Source: Candidatus Anaerostipes excrementavium (lineage in GTDB: Bacteria; Bacillota; Clostridia; Lachnospirales; Lachnospiraceae). From it: 64,000 nt of DNA. The DNA lies in assembly GCA_019114985.1 (NCBI GenBank), contig DXEM01000034.1:48676-112675 (forward strand), written 5' to 3'. The notes beneath the pieces are model-generated. The model was not told where the DNA came from, did no database searches, and saw only the letters and a list, made by a program, of their open reading frames with translations. How positions within the stretch are numbered: the first letter of the stretch is position 1; each line of letters starts with the position of its first letter. Positions 27,310 through 35,516 of the stretch are shown here, piece by piece. A program made the position numbers and the translations under genes.

Positions 27310-28191
27310 ATGATAACAATGAAAAACAAAAATTATGAAGAACAGGTAAAGTCCCTGATGGCACATATTCAGGAGGCTGATGCGATTGTTGTAGGAGCTG
27401 CCTCCGGAATGTCGGCGGCTGCCGGATACCGGCACTATTATGAGCGTGATAAAGATTTTGTGGACAATTTGGGGGATTTCGAGAAGAAATACGGGTACCA
27501 CAATTCTTTTGATGGTTTTTATTATCGGTATCGAACCAGTGAGGAACGCTGGGCGTTCATAGCAAAGAACCTTTGCATGATCCTGGATGCTGAAACCGGA
27601 CAGCCTTATAAAGATTTGTTTGAAATTCTGAAGGGTAAAAATTACTATATCCTGACGACAAATCAGGACACGCAGTTTAATCGTGTCTTTCCGGAGGAAA
27701 AGATCAGCGCCATTCAGGGCGACTGGCGGTATTTCCAGTGCAGCCGCAGATGTCACGATGAACTTTATGATTCTGTGGAAACGCTGCATAAGCTGAAGGA
27801 CGTCATTGATTCTGATTTGAAGGTTCCTTCGGATATGATTCCCCACTGCCCGAAATGCGGCGCGGAGATGGAACCCTGGGTGCGCTCCTGGGTGTTCCTG
27901 GAGGGTAAAAAGTACCGGGAGGAACATAGCAAGCTCAATGCGTTCCTGAAAAAGAATATGCACAAAAAAATCCTGTTTCTGGAGCTTGGCGTGGGCCGCA
28001 TGACGCCGATGTTCATCCAGGAGCCATTCTGGAACATGACTTACGCATGGCCAAAGGCCTTTTACATTACAATCAATCCGAAGGACGCGATTGTACCGGA
28101 GGAATTGAAGCAAAAGGGGCTGGCAATCCATGAGGACATTGCAAAGGTATTGGCAGACGCCAGAACGATTGCTGCCGGAGGAACAGAATGA
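27310..28191 (+). CDS. Sirtuin of the SirTM type, paralogue 1
   Basis: A 293-residue Sir2-fold enzyme. NAD-binding GAASGMSAAAGY (about 29-40) and TTNQD (Asn118) are present. Where ordinary sirtuins have the catalytic His-Gly, it has IQGD (Gln136). Zinc ligands are C144/C148 in CSRRC and a later HCPKCG. Asn and Gln at nearly these positions are the catalytic residues reported for SirTM sirtuins, which ADP-ribosylate protein rather than deacetylate it. Classical SirTM operons also carry a macrodomain, GcvH-L and LplA2; none is here. The enzyme should release nicotinamide, which the genes downstream can recycle. Start at 27310 has GGAG 10 bp upstream. Confidence 0.8.
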   Translation: MITMKNKNYEEQVKSLMAHIQEADAIVVGAASGMSAAAGYRHYYERDKDFVDNLGDFEKKYGYHNSFDGFYYRYRTSEERWAFIAKNLCMILDAETGQPYKDLFEILKGKNYYILTTNQDTQFNRVFPEEKISAIQGDWRYFQCSRRCHDELYDSVETLHKLKDVIDSDLKVPSDMIPHCPKCGAEMEPWVRSWVFLEGKKYREEHSKLNAFLKKNMHKKILFLELGVGRMTPMFIQEPFWNMTYAWPKAFYITINPKDAIVPEELKQKGLAIHEDIAKVLADARTIAAGGTE

Positions 28192-29018
28192 AAGCAGAGA
28201 TGGCTGGCACCATACGAGATTTAATCCGGCAGGCAAATGCGGTTCTTGTGGGGGCTGGTTCCGGGATGTCCAGTGCGGCAGGATATAACCATTATCACCA
28301 CAATGCAGTGTTTGAAACGTATTTCCATGACTTTGAAGAAGTTTATGGAATCCGGAATCTTTTTCAGGGATTCTATTATGTCTACTCGAAGCCGGAGCAG
28401 GAATGGGGCTTTTATTCCCGTTACATCCGATTTATGGAAGAAGCGCCTGCGGGCCAGCCATACCGTGACCTCTATGCGATTTTGAAAGAAAAAGAATATT
28501 TTATTTTAACAACAAACTGTGACATTCAAATCCCGAAAGTCTTTCCGGAGAACAGGATATGCCAGTTTCAGGGGGATTTTCGATACTTCCAGTGCAGCCA
28601 GCCCTGTCACGATAAGCTGTATGAAAGCCATGATCTGGTTACGTCTATGCTGGACAATATGAATGGTTTGGAAGTCCCGGCAGAGTGGATTCCCCGCTGC
28701 CCGGAGTGCGGTTGGAAAATGGTTCCGTGGGTGCAGGACAACACTTTTTTGCAGGGAGAGATGTGGAAGTCCGCTTATCAGAGGTATGAGGATTTTATTC
28801 GGAAATATCAGGATAAAAAACTGCTTTTGCTGGAATTGGGGGTTGGGGATATGACGCCCAGCGTGATCAAACTTCCCTTTTGGGATATGACCGCTAAATT
28901 TCCTGATACCTTTCTTGTGACAGTAAATCTGGCAAAGGCCAGCGCCCCGGAACACCTGAAGGGGAAAAGCCTTATGCTATGTGAGGACTTATCCCGATTT
29001 TTGCAGGAGATAAAATAA
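28188..29018 (+). CDS. Sirtuin of the SirTM type, paralogue 2
   Basis: A 276-residue paralogue of the preceding gene, overlapping its stop by 4 bp (ATGA). NAD loop GAGSGMSSAAGY (22-33), TTNCD (Asn110), QFQGD (Gln128 replacing the catalytic His), zinc sites CSQPC and RCPECG. The residue pattern matches paralogue 1, so the same chemistry is expected with a different target. The two proteins align end to end by eye but are clearly diverged. Confidence 0.8.
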   Translation: MKAEMAGTIRDLIRQANAVLVGAGSGMSSAAGYNHYHHNAVFETYFHDFEEVYGIRNLFQGFYYVYSKPEQEWGFYSRYIRFMEEAPAGQPYRDLYAILKEKEYFILTTNCDIQIPKVFPENRICQFQGDFRYFQCSQPCHDKLYESHDLVTSMLDNMNGLEVPAEWIPRCPECGWKMVPWVQDNTFLQGEMWKSAYQRYEDFIRKYQDKKLLLLELGVGDMTPSVIKLPFWDMTAKFPDTFLVTVNLAKASAPEHLKGKSLMLCEDLSRFLQEIK

Positions 29019-29046
29019 GAAGCAAGAATGGCAAGGAGGAACCATA

Positions 29047-29898
29047 ATGGAACAATATGAGCAGATTGCAGAGAAAATAAAAGAGGCGGACGGCATCCTG
29101 ATTGGAGCCAGCAATGGTCTGTCGATTGCAGAGGGTTATAATATTTTTGCGAATGACGAACGTTTTCGCAGCCATTTTTCTGACTTTTAGAGAAAGTATG
29201 GAATCCGCAGCCTGATTCAAGGTAGTTTTGGTGGATTTGGAACAGAAAATGAAATGTGGAGCTATTACAGTCGCATGGCTTATCACTATATGTACCATAC
29301 GCAGTCCAGTTCACTGATGCAGACTTTGTATGCGCTGGTAAAGGATAAACCGCATTTTGTAGTGACTTCCAACACGGACGATCATTTGGCGATGGCTGGA
29401 TTTGACCGGAAATCTATTTTTGAGATTGAAGGAAACATGAAAGATATGCAGTGCGCCAGAGGATGCCACGATAAAGTGTATTCTAACCGTGAGGCAGTAT
29501 TTACTATGAGGGAGCATGAACAGGGAATGGAAATTCCGTCAGAATATCTGCCGAAATGCCCGGTCTGCGGCGGACCGATGCAGCTTCATGTACCTGTAAA
29601 TCAGGCATTTGTACAAGACGAAGATTGGCGGGCAAAGAGCGAACGGTATATGGATTTCATTGACAATTTCCACAACAAAAAGCTGCTCATTATGGAATTT
29701 GGCGTAGGAGCCAGAAACCAGATGATTAAGGCTCCGTTTATGAAACTGGCTTATGCGGAACCGGATGCCTTTTATATCACATTCAATAAAGGCGAGGTCT
29801 ATATCCAGCCGCAGATTCAGGATAAGGCGATGGGAGTGGACGGTGATCTTGCGGTAATTTTGCCGGAGGTTCTGAAAAGTCTGAAGCAGATAAAATAA
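29047..29898 (+). pseudogene. Sirtuin paralogue 3, interrupted by an amber codon
   Basis: AAGGAGG precedes ATG 29047 and the frame reads GASNGLSIAEGY (20-31), then TAG at codon 48 (29188-29190), then continues in the same frame to 29898 with the full sirtuin pattern. Paralogues 1 and 2 have Glu at this position, so a single GAG to TAG change explains the stop. TSNTD (Asn109) is kept, but the Gln that replaces the catalytic His is itself Glu here (EIEGN, Glu128). Zinc sites CARGC and KCPVCG remain. Most likely a recently broken gene; suppression or reinitiation at 29254 is possible. Confidence 0.82.
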
Positions 29899-29934
29899 AT
29901 AATTAATGTCTCGGATATTGGGAGGTGAATGAAG

Positions 29935-30513
29935 ATGGAAACGGCAAGAATAGAAAATGTTCTGGAAGATGTAAAACAGCCTTACAAACGTTGGTCGGAA
30001 TTTATGGAGCAGGAGGTTGACTTCTGGAAGGTAGAAAAAGACTGGCATACAAAACCGCATTGCGCCCGTGTACTGCTTTTGGCGTTAATCATGGGACGAC
30101 TTAATCACTTGTGCATTGCGGAACTTGAGGCATTGGCGATGTCGGCGGTGTTCCACGATTCCAGGAGACAAGATGACTGGCTGGATGTAGGACATGGACA
30201 GAGGGCAGCGGATTACTACCGCACCTATTGTGAAAAAACGGAGTTGAACTATGATCACCGTACCTATTATATCATGGCCTTTCATGACCGTGACGATGAG
30301 TTGGGGCTGCGCATCCTGCGGGAGAAATTTCCTGATGATCCCGATGCCGTTTTACTGTATCAGATTTTCAAAGACGCAGATGCTCTGGATCGCTTCCGAT
30401 TGGGAGCAGACGCGTTGGATGTGAAGTATCTCCGCACAGGGGAAGCAAAGGATTTGGTGGAATTTGCAAAAATGCTTCTTGAAACCGGGCCGGAGAAGCT
30501 GTTGGAAGGATAG
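29935..30513 (+). CDS. HD-domain hydrolase
   Basis: A 192-residue protein with an intact HD-superfamily metal site: WHTKPHCARV (His42), VFHDSRR (His74-Asp75), MAFHDRDD (His117) and KDADALDRFR (Asp148/Asp150). HD proteins cleave phosphoester bonds in nucleotides or signalling molecules. Sitting between sirtuins and NAD salvage enzymes, it could act on an NAD-derived or ADP-ribose-linked product, which is a guess. Start 29935 is 9 bp after GGAGG. It precedes the nicotinamidase by 11 bp. Confidence 0.78.
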   Translation: METARIENVLEDVKQPYKRWSEFMEQEVDFWKVEKDWHTKPHCARVLLLALIMGRLNHLCIAELEALAMSAVFHDSRRQDDWLDVGHGQRAADYYRTYCEKTELNYDHRTYYIMAFHDRDDELGLRILREKFPDDPDAVLLYQIFKDADALDRFRLGADALDVKYLRTGEAKDLVEFAKMLLETGPEKLLEG

Positions 30514-30524
30514 GAGGCGGTCTT

Positions 30525-31082
30525 ATGGCAGACAGATATTTAATCGTAATTGATATGCAGAACGATTTTGTGACAGGCGCTCTTGGAACCGAAGAAGCTA
30601 AGATGGCGGCGGAAAATACTGTTCAAAAGATAAATGGATTTCAGGGGAAAATCTTGTTCACACAGGATACACACCCGGAAAATTATCTGGATACGCAGGA
30701 AGGGAAAATGCTGCCGGTCAAACACTGTATCAAAGGGACGCCCGGCTGGCAGCTTATCCCGGAACTGGAGATGATCCGGGAACAGAAAAAAGCTCCCGTT
30801 TTTGAGAAAAACACTTTTGGCAGCGTGGCACTGGCACAATTTCTTCTGGAAAAGTACCAGGAGAAAAAAGTAGAATCTGTTGAATTGGTAGGGCTTTGTA
30901 CGGATATTTGCGTGATAAGCAATGCCTTGCTGATAAAGGCTTATATGCCGGAGCTGCCTGTTATGGTGGATTCCTCCTGCTGTGCCGGGGTTTCGCCCGA
31001 TAAGCACGAAGCGGCATTACAGACAATGGAAAGCTGTCAGATCATTTTGAAAGATGGGAGGGAAGAAAATGACGCAGTTTGA
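30525..31082 (+). CDS. pncA: Nicotinamidase
   Basis: A 185-residue isochorismatase-superfamily amidase that turns nicotinamide into nicotinate. The triad is Asp10 (VIDMQNDF), Lys95 (FEKNTFGS) and Cys129 (CTDICV). The metal site Asp48, His50 and His67 is visible in TQDTHPENY and PVKHCIKG. Nicotinamide is exactly what sirtuins release, so it links the upstream genes to the salvage enzymes downstream. It overlaps the next gene by 14 bp. Confidence 0.9.
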   Translation: MADRYLIVIDMQNDFVTGALGTEEAKMAAENTVQKINGFQGKILFTQDTHPENYLDTQEGKMLPVKHCIKGTPGWQLIPELEMIREQKKAPVFEKNTFGSVALAQFLLEKYQEKKVESVELVGLCTDICVISNALLIKAYMPELPVMVDSSCCAGVSPDKHEAALQTMESCQIILKDGREENDAV

Positions 31083-32520
31083 TAAGAGAAATATCAGCAT
31101 GATGATGGACTTATATGAGATGACAATGGCAAACGGCTATTTTGCGAATCAGAAAGAACCTCAGAAGGTGGTATTTGATGTGTTCTATCGCAAAAATCCA
31201 GATCAGGGCGGCTATGCGATTTTCGCAGGATTGGAACAGATTATTGAATATGTGGAAAACCTTCACTTTGACAGTGAGGACATTGCTTACTTTCGCTCCC
31301 TGAATTTGTTTTCAAAGGAATTTCTGGAATATTTGAAAGATTTCCGGTTTACAGGGGATATTTATGCTTTTCCGGAGGGAACCGTCATGTACCCCAATGA
31401 ACCGATTATTACAGTGATTGCTCCTTTGATTGACGCACAGTTGATTGAAACAGCGATTCTCACACAGGTCAACCATCAATCCCTGATTGCTACAAAGACC
31501 AGCCGGATTGTCCGGGCGGCACAGGGACGGCTTGTTTCCGACTTTGGAGCAAGGCGGGCGCATAATGTGGACGCGGCAGTTTATGGCGCCAGAGCAGCAT
31601 ATATCGGTGGAGCTTCCGGCACGGCTACGGTAATGGCCGGTCAGGAGTTTGGGATTCCGGTCAATGGGACGATGGCTCATAGCTGGATCATGTACTTCCA
31701 AGATGAATATGAAGCATTTCGCCGCTATGCGGAGGTTTACCCTGATAATGTGGTGCTTCTGGTGGATACCTATGATGTGCTTCACTCTGGTGTTCCCAAT
31801 GCGATCCGTGTCGCAAAGGAGGTACTGGAGCCTGCGGGACGGAGACTGAAAGGCATCCGCTTGGATTCTGGAGATTTGGCTTACCTTTCCAAAAAAGTTC
31901 GGAAAATGCTGGACGATGCGGGACTTGAGGACTGTAAAATCGTGGTGTCAAACAGTCTCGATGAATATACGATTACTTCTATTCTGAACCAGGGCGGTCA
32001 GATTGACAGCTTTGGTGTGGGAGAACGGATGATTACAGCAAAAAGTGATCCGGTATTTGGGGCGGTTTACAAGATTGCAGCGGTGGAGGAAAAGGGCGTC
32101 TTTGCTCCGAGAATCAAGGTATCGGAAACTGTGGAGAAAATCACCAATCCGGGATTAAAACAGGTGTACCGTGTATATGGCGAATGTGGACAGGCGGTGG
32201 CAGACTTGATTACAGGAGCAGAAGAAACGGTGGATTTGAGCAGTCCATATCGGTATGTTGATTCAGAGAAACCGTGGAAGAACCGTCATTTTGAAAATTG
32301 CACGATGAAAAAGCTGCAGGAACTGGTGGTGAAAGATGGCAGGCGTGTAATTCCGGCACAGTCCTTAGATGAAATCCGGGAGTATGTGAAGAAACAACTG
32401 GATGCCGAAATCTGGCCGGAGGAGCAGCGGTTTGAGAATCCGCATAAGCATTTTTTGGATATGAGTCCGGCGTATTACGAAATGAAAATGAATCTGCTGG
32501 ATGAAACAAGGAATTTATAA
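31069..32520 (+). CDS. pncB: Nicotinate phosphoribosyltransferase
   Basis: A 483-residue enzyme joining nicotinate and PRPP to nicotinate mononucleotide, with ATP hydrolysis. Recognisable blocks are DLYEMTMANGYF near the N-terminus, KTSRIVRAAQGRLVSDFGARR, and NGTMAHSWIM with the phosphorylated-type His; GIRLDSGDLAYL lies in the phosphate-binding region. Length fits the long bacterial form. Start 31069 has GGAGG 7 bp upstream, inside the end of pncA, so translation is coupled. Confidence 0.92.
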   Translation: MTQFDKRNISMMMDLYEMTMANGYFANQKEPQKVVFDVFYRKNPDQGGYAIFAGLEQIIEYVENLHFDSEDIAYFRSLNLFSKEFLEYLKDFRFTGDIYAFPEGTVMYPNEPIITVIAPLIDAQLIETAILTQVNHQSLIATKTSRIVRAAQGRLVSDFGARRAHNVDAAVYGARAAYIGGASGTATVMAGQEFGIPVNGTMAHSWIMYFQDEYEAFRRYAEVYPDNVVLLVDTYDVLHSGVPNAIRVAKEVLEPAGRRLKGIRLDSGDLAYLSKKVRKMLDDAGLEDCKIVVSNSLDEYTITSILNQGGQIDSFGVGERMITAKSDPVFGAVYKIAAVEEKGVFAPRIKVSETVEKITNPGLKQVYRVYGECGQAVADLITGAEETVDLSSPYRYVDSEKPWKNRHFENCTMKKLQELVVKDGRRVIPAQSLDEIREYVKKQLDAEIWPEEQRFENPHKHFLDMSPAYYEMKMNLLDETRNL

Positions 32521-32521
32521 G

Positions 32522-32608
32522 ATGGAATCAAACGAAAAACTTGTAGCAGCGTATGGGCATCTGGTTGAGAAGGGAGCGAGGTTATGCTTAATTATCCGTG
32601 TCAGGTAA
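32522..32608 (+). CDS. Possible 28-codon ORF between pncB and nadE
   Basis: ATG 32522 starts one base after the pncB stop and the frame (MESNEKLVAAYGHLVEKGAR...) ends at 32608, overlapping the nadE start by 25 bp. It has no strong ribosome site. It may be a remnant of a lost gene or a coupling ORF that delivers ribosomes to nadE. Low confidence. Confidence 0.25.
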   Translation: MESNEKLVAAYGHLVEKGARLCLIIRVR

Positions 32609-33348
32609 AGGAAGATGTGAAACGATGGATTCGAGATTATTTTAAGGAAAACGGAAAAGGCTGCTATGCAGTAATTGGCATTTCTGGTGGAAAAGATTCC
32701 AGCGTGGCGGCAGCTTTGTGTGCAGAGGCGCTCGGAAAAGAGAGGGTTTTCGGTGTGCTGATGCCGGACGGAGTGCAGTCGGATATTGAGGATGCGAAAA
32801 AGCTGGTTGAATTCTTGGGTATTCCACATCTGACTGTGAATATAGGAACAACTACTGGTGTGTTATGCTGCGAATTGGAGCAGAACACCGCTTTTCAAAA
32901 GATAACAGGCAGTTCGGAATTATCAAAGGACAGTAAGATTAACCTTCCTTCCCGTATCCGTATGACAACGCTTTATGCTGTCGCGCAAAGTTTACCAGGC
33001 GGCGGGCGGGTGGTAAATACCTGCAATCGATCTGAAGATTATGTGGGGTATTCCACGAAATACGGAGATTCCGCCGGGGATTTTAGTCCGCTTTCTGACT
33101 TTCTGGTAGAAGAAGTAAAAGAATTGGGTTACGCATTGGGGTTACCAAAAGAATTGATTGAAAAGACGCCGAGCGATGGGTTGAGCGGAAGTTCTGATGA
33201 AGAAAAGCTGGGATTCTCGTATCAAACATTGAGCAAATATATGATAACCGGCGTGTGTGAGGATGAAACAGTCAGGAAGAAGATAGACAGACTACATAAG
33301 CAGAATCTTCATAAATTGAAGCCAATTCCAACGTATAAAAATAAGTAA
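32584..33348 (+). CDS. nadE: NAD synthetase, ammonia-dependent
   Basis: A 254-residue enzyme that amidates nicotinate adenine dinucleotide to NAD+ with ATP. The PP-loop ISGGKDSSVAAAL (near 37-49) and the later NLPSRIRMTTLYAVAQ, NRSEDYVGYSTKYGD and ADF-type SAGDFSPLSDF blocks are intact. No glutaminase domain is attached, so it uses ammonia. It completes the route from nicotinamide except for NadD, which is not in the island and must come from the host chromosome. Confidence 0.93.
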   Translation: MLNYPCQVKEDVKRWIRDYFKENGKGCYAVIGISGGKDSSVAAALCAEALGKERVFGVLMPDGVQSDIEDAKKLVEFLGIPHLTVNIGTTTGVLCCELEQNTAFQKITGSSELSKDSKINLPSRIRMTTLYAVAQSLPGGGRVVNTCNRSEDYVGYSTKYGDSAGDFSPLSDFLVEEVKELGYALGLPKELIEKTPSDGLSGSSDEEKLGFSYQTLSKYMITGVCEDETVRKKIDRLHKQNLHKLKPIPTYKNK

Positions 33349-33419
33349 TAAAATAATTCGGAGGATTTGTTAGAATACAATGTAGGTAAGTTCGGTGTAA
33401 AAAATAGAAGTAAGATAGC

Positions 33420-33479
33420 ATATTCCAAGCAATGAAAGGCACAGTCGTAAGCTTCCATGTTCACGACTGTGCCTTTTTT
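33420..33479. repeat. Right flanking hairpin repeat / terminator of the NAD island
   Basis: ATATTCCAAGCAATG leads into a perfect 14-bp stem AAAGGCACAGTCGT (33435-33448) with ACGACTGTGCCTTT (33463-33476) and a T-run. It is shared by the convergent nadE and MATE genes. It is the second copy of the element at 26957-27015. Confidence 0.85.
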
Positions 33480-34899
33480 AATGTACATTTTCCAAATCTT
33501 CTTTTTGGATATAACGATTTAATTTTCTCATTTCCGGAATAATGAAGCATGCTACGATCACAGCAGAAGTAATATCCGCAATCGGAGCGGAAAACAGTAT
33601 TCCGTGAAGTCCCATGAACATCGGAAGGATGATAATCAATGGGATTAGCAGCAAAAGCTGACGTAAAGCCGAAAGAATCGATGCTTTCAGCGGCTGTCCG
33701 GTTGCCTGGAAATAGTTTGTAGAAACAATCTGAAAACCGGCACAAAAGATACCAAACAGATAAATACGCAGACATTGTATTGCAAAATTTGTAAAGGCAG
33801 CACTTTCATTTCCAAAGATTCCAATGATCATGCCCGGAAACAGCTGACATATGATCCACAGGACAACGATGGAAGCGGTGGCAAATATGACTGCGAGAAG
33901 GTATGTCTTTTTCATCCTATGATAATGTCGAGCGCCGCGGTTGTATCCAAGGATCGGCTGTGCGCCGATTCCGATACCGATGGCGAAAGCAGCCATAATC
34001 ATAGAAATCTTCATGACGATTCCCATGGCGCTTAGTGCAACGTCTCCGCCAATTGGATCCTGATTTCCATAGTAGACCAAAGAATTATTCATGACGACCT
34101 GCATGATACATGCCACAGACTGAGTAATTCCAGAGGAAATTCCAAGAGCCAGGAAAGACTTCACCAAAGAAAAATTCAAGCGTAGTTTGTTTTTATGAAT
34201 TTGCATGTGCTCCGGTCGTTCATTGCTGCGGACAAAATATGCAAATAGTACGACTGCGGATATGATCTGTGATGTAATTGTTGCAATCGCTCCTCCCTTT
34301 ACGCCCCAGTGCAGGACAAAAATATAAATCGGGTCTAAGATCGTGTTCAAAGCCGCACCGACCATCATCCCATACATAGAAAGTCTTGGATGGCCATCTG
34401 TCCTTGCCAGATTAGACAAGGAAATGGAGATTAAATTAAACGGCGTTCCGATTAAAATAATAGAAGTATAGTCGATTGCGTACGGCATCACGTTATCTGT
34501 AGCACCGAAAGCTTTAAGCATTGGCTTTAAAATGATAAGTCCAACCACCATTAAAATGATTCCAATCAGGAAAGAGAATAAGAATGCATTGTTTAAGGTC
34601 ATTTCCGCTTCTTCTTTTTTCTTCTCTCCTAATCGGATTGCCGCATAAGCGCTGGCGCCGGAACCAATCAAAGTTCCAAAAGCCAGAAGGATCGTCATAA
34701 TCGGGAAAGCAACGGTTGTTGCCGCATTTCCAAGATATCCGACACCTTGCCCGATAAAGATCTGATCGACGATATTATAGATGGAGTTGATCAGACAGGA
34801 AATGATCGCAGGAACGGAAAATGTTACTAACAGGTTCCCTATCGGCTTGACGCCAAGGGGATTTTGATATTCTTGATTTTCTAAAGTCATTTGATTCAT
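33478..34899 (-). CDS. MATE-family efflux transporter 1
   Basis: A 473-residue (470 if the second ATG at 34890 is used) twelve-helix exporter of the MATE/NorM type. Typical segments are PAIISCLINSIYNIVDQIFIG near the N-terminus, a second pseudo-repeat half starting near 240, and NLARTDGHPRLSM. It should export drugs or metabolites with Na+ or H+. AAGGAG is 10 bp before ATG 34890 but only 1 bp before 34899, so 34890 is the better start. It follows a MarR gene on the same strand. Confidence 0.9.
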   Translation of the reverse strand: MNQMTLENQEYQNPLGVKPIGNLLVTFSVPAIISCLINSIYNIVDQIFIGQGVGYLGNAATTVAFPIMTILLAFGTLIGSGASAYAAIRLGEKKKEEAEMTLNNAFLFSFLIGIILMVVGLIILKPMLKAFGATDNVMPYAIDYTSIILIGTPFNLISISLSNLARTDGHPRLSMYGMMVGAALNTILDPIYIFVLHWGVKGGAIATITSQIISAVVLFAYFVRSNERPEHMQIHKNKLRLNFSLVKSFLALGISSGITQSVACIMQVVMNNSLVYYGNQDPIGGDVALSAMGIVMKISMIMAAFAIGIGIGAQPILGYNRGARHYHRMKKTYLLAVIFATASIVVLWIICQLFPGMIIGIFGNESAAFTNFAIQCLRIYLFGIFCAGFQIVSTNYFQATGQPLKASILSALRQLLLLIPLIIILPMFMGLHGILFSAPIADITSAVIVACFIIPEMRKLNRYIQKEDLENVH

Positions 34900-34915
34900 T
34901 CTCCTTTTTTATGAT

Positions 34916-35356
34916 TTATAATGATTCCAATGTGTCGCAGGAAGCCGCAGCAACAGAAACGAGCTGTTCAAAGAATTTTTTTCGTTCTTCTTCTGAAAAA
35001 GAAGCAGTGATATCATGAACCCAGCTATCCCGGATGTGGTAGATCTTGTGAATGAGTTTCTGTGCCTTCTCTGTTGTGTAGATTCTGCGGATTCGTTTGT
35101 CTTTCTCGTCGATTTTTACAGATACATAGCCTTCTTCCTCTAATTTCTGAACCGCTTTGGAAGTCGTGCCTTTGTCAAATTGTCCCAGCTTGGACAATTC
35201 ATACATGGTTAAACCTTCGTTTTCGGCAATTCGCAGAATAAAAAATTGCTGCCCGCTTCCGATATGATCTTCTTGAAGCTGGATATCGTAATATTTTTGT
35301 GTATTTCTCTGAATGATAGAAATATACTTTAAGATCGATTCTTTTTGATGTTTCAT
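34916..35356 (-). CDS. MarR-family regulator of the MATE pair
   Basis: A 146-residue winged-helix protein: LTMYELSKLGQFDKGTTSKA (recognition helix), then LEEEGYVSVKIDEKDKRIRR (wing with DxRxRR). ATG 35356 follows GGAGGCGATC. It is the first gene of the minus-strand transcript and is divergent from a second MATE gene. Two operators with the same AGTTG-N6-CAACT form lie in its promoter region, so it probably represses itself and both MATE exporters until a drug binds. Confidence 0.9.
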   Translation of the reverse strand: MKHQKESILKYISIIQRNTQKYYDIQLQEDHIGSGQQFFILRIAENEGLTMYELSKLGQFDKGTTSKAVQKLEEEGYVSVKIDEKDKRIRRIYTTEKAQKLIHKIYHIRDSWVHDITASFSEEERKKFFEQLVSVAAASCDTLESL

Positions 35357-35374
35357 GATCGCCTCCGTTTTAAT

Positions 35375-35436
35375 AGTTGCATCTGCAACTTTTTCCGAAA
35401 ATAGATTATACAGAGAATTAGTTGGGAAGTCAACTA
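35375..35436 (-). promoter_or_regulatory. marR promoter with two AGTTG-N6-CAACT operators
   Basis: Minus-strand -35 TTGACT (35433-35428), 17-bp spacer, -10 TATAAT (35410-35405). Operator A, AGTTGCATCTGCAACT (35375-35390), lies in the leader. Operator B, TAGTTGGGAAGTCAACTA (35419-35436), covers the -35. Centres are 45 bp apart. Confidence 0.85.
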
Positions 35437-35516
35437 TTTTTGTTTCATTAGACTCTTTTCTTTTGGCTGGTTTTGGATATAATGGTAATGATGAAACAAA
35501 CAAAGGAAAGAGAAGA

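Noticed and set aside
27232..28236. A 334-codon open frame on the minus strand opposite sirtuin 1
   Set aside because: The plus-strand frame has clear Sir2 motifs, a ribosome site and a promoter; the antisense frame has none of these and no recognisable domain.
29047..29898. Pyrrolysine or selenocysteine-type recoding of the TAG in sirtuin 3
   Set aside because: TAG aligns with an ordinary Glu in both paralogues, and I see no pyl genes or recoding hairpin here; a point mutation is simpler.
26957..33479. Classic integrative element with integrase and att sites
   Set aside because: No integrase, transposase or relaxase lies between the hairpins, so I describe only flanking repeats and not an att-bounded element.
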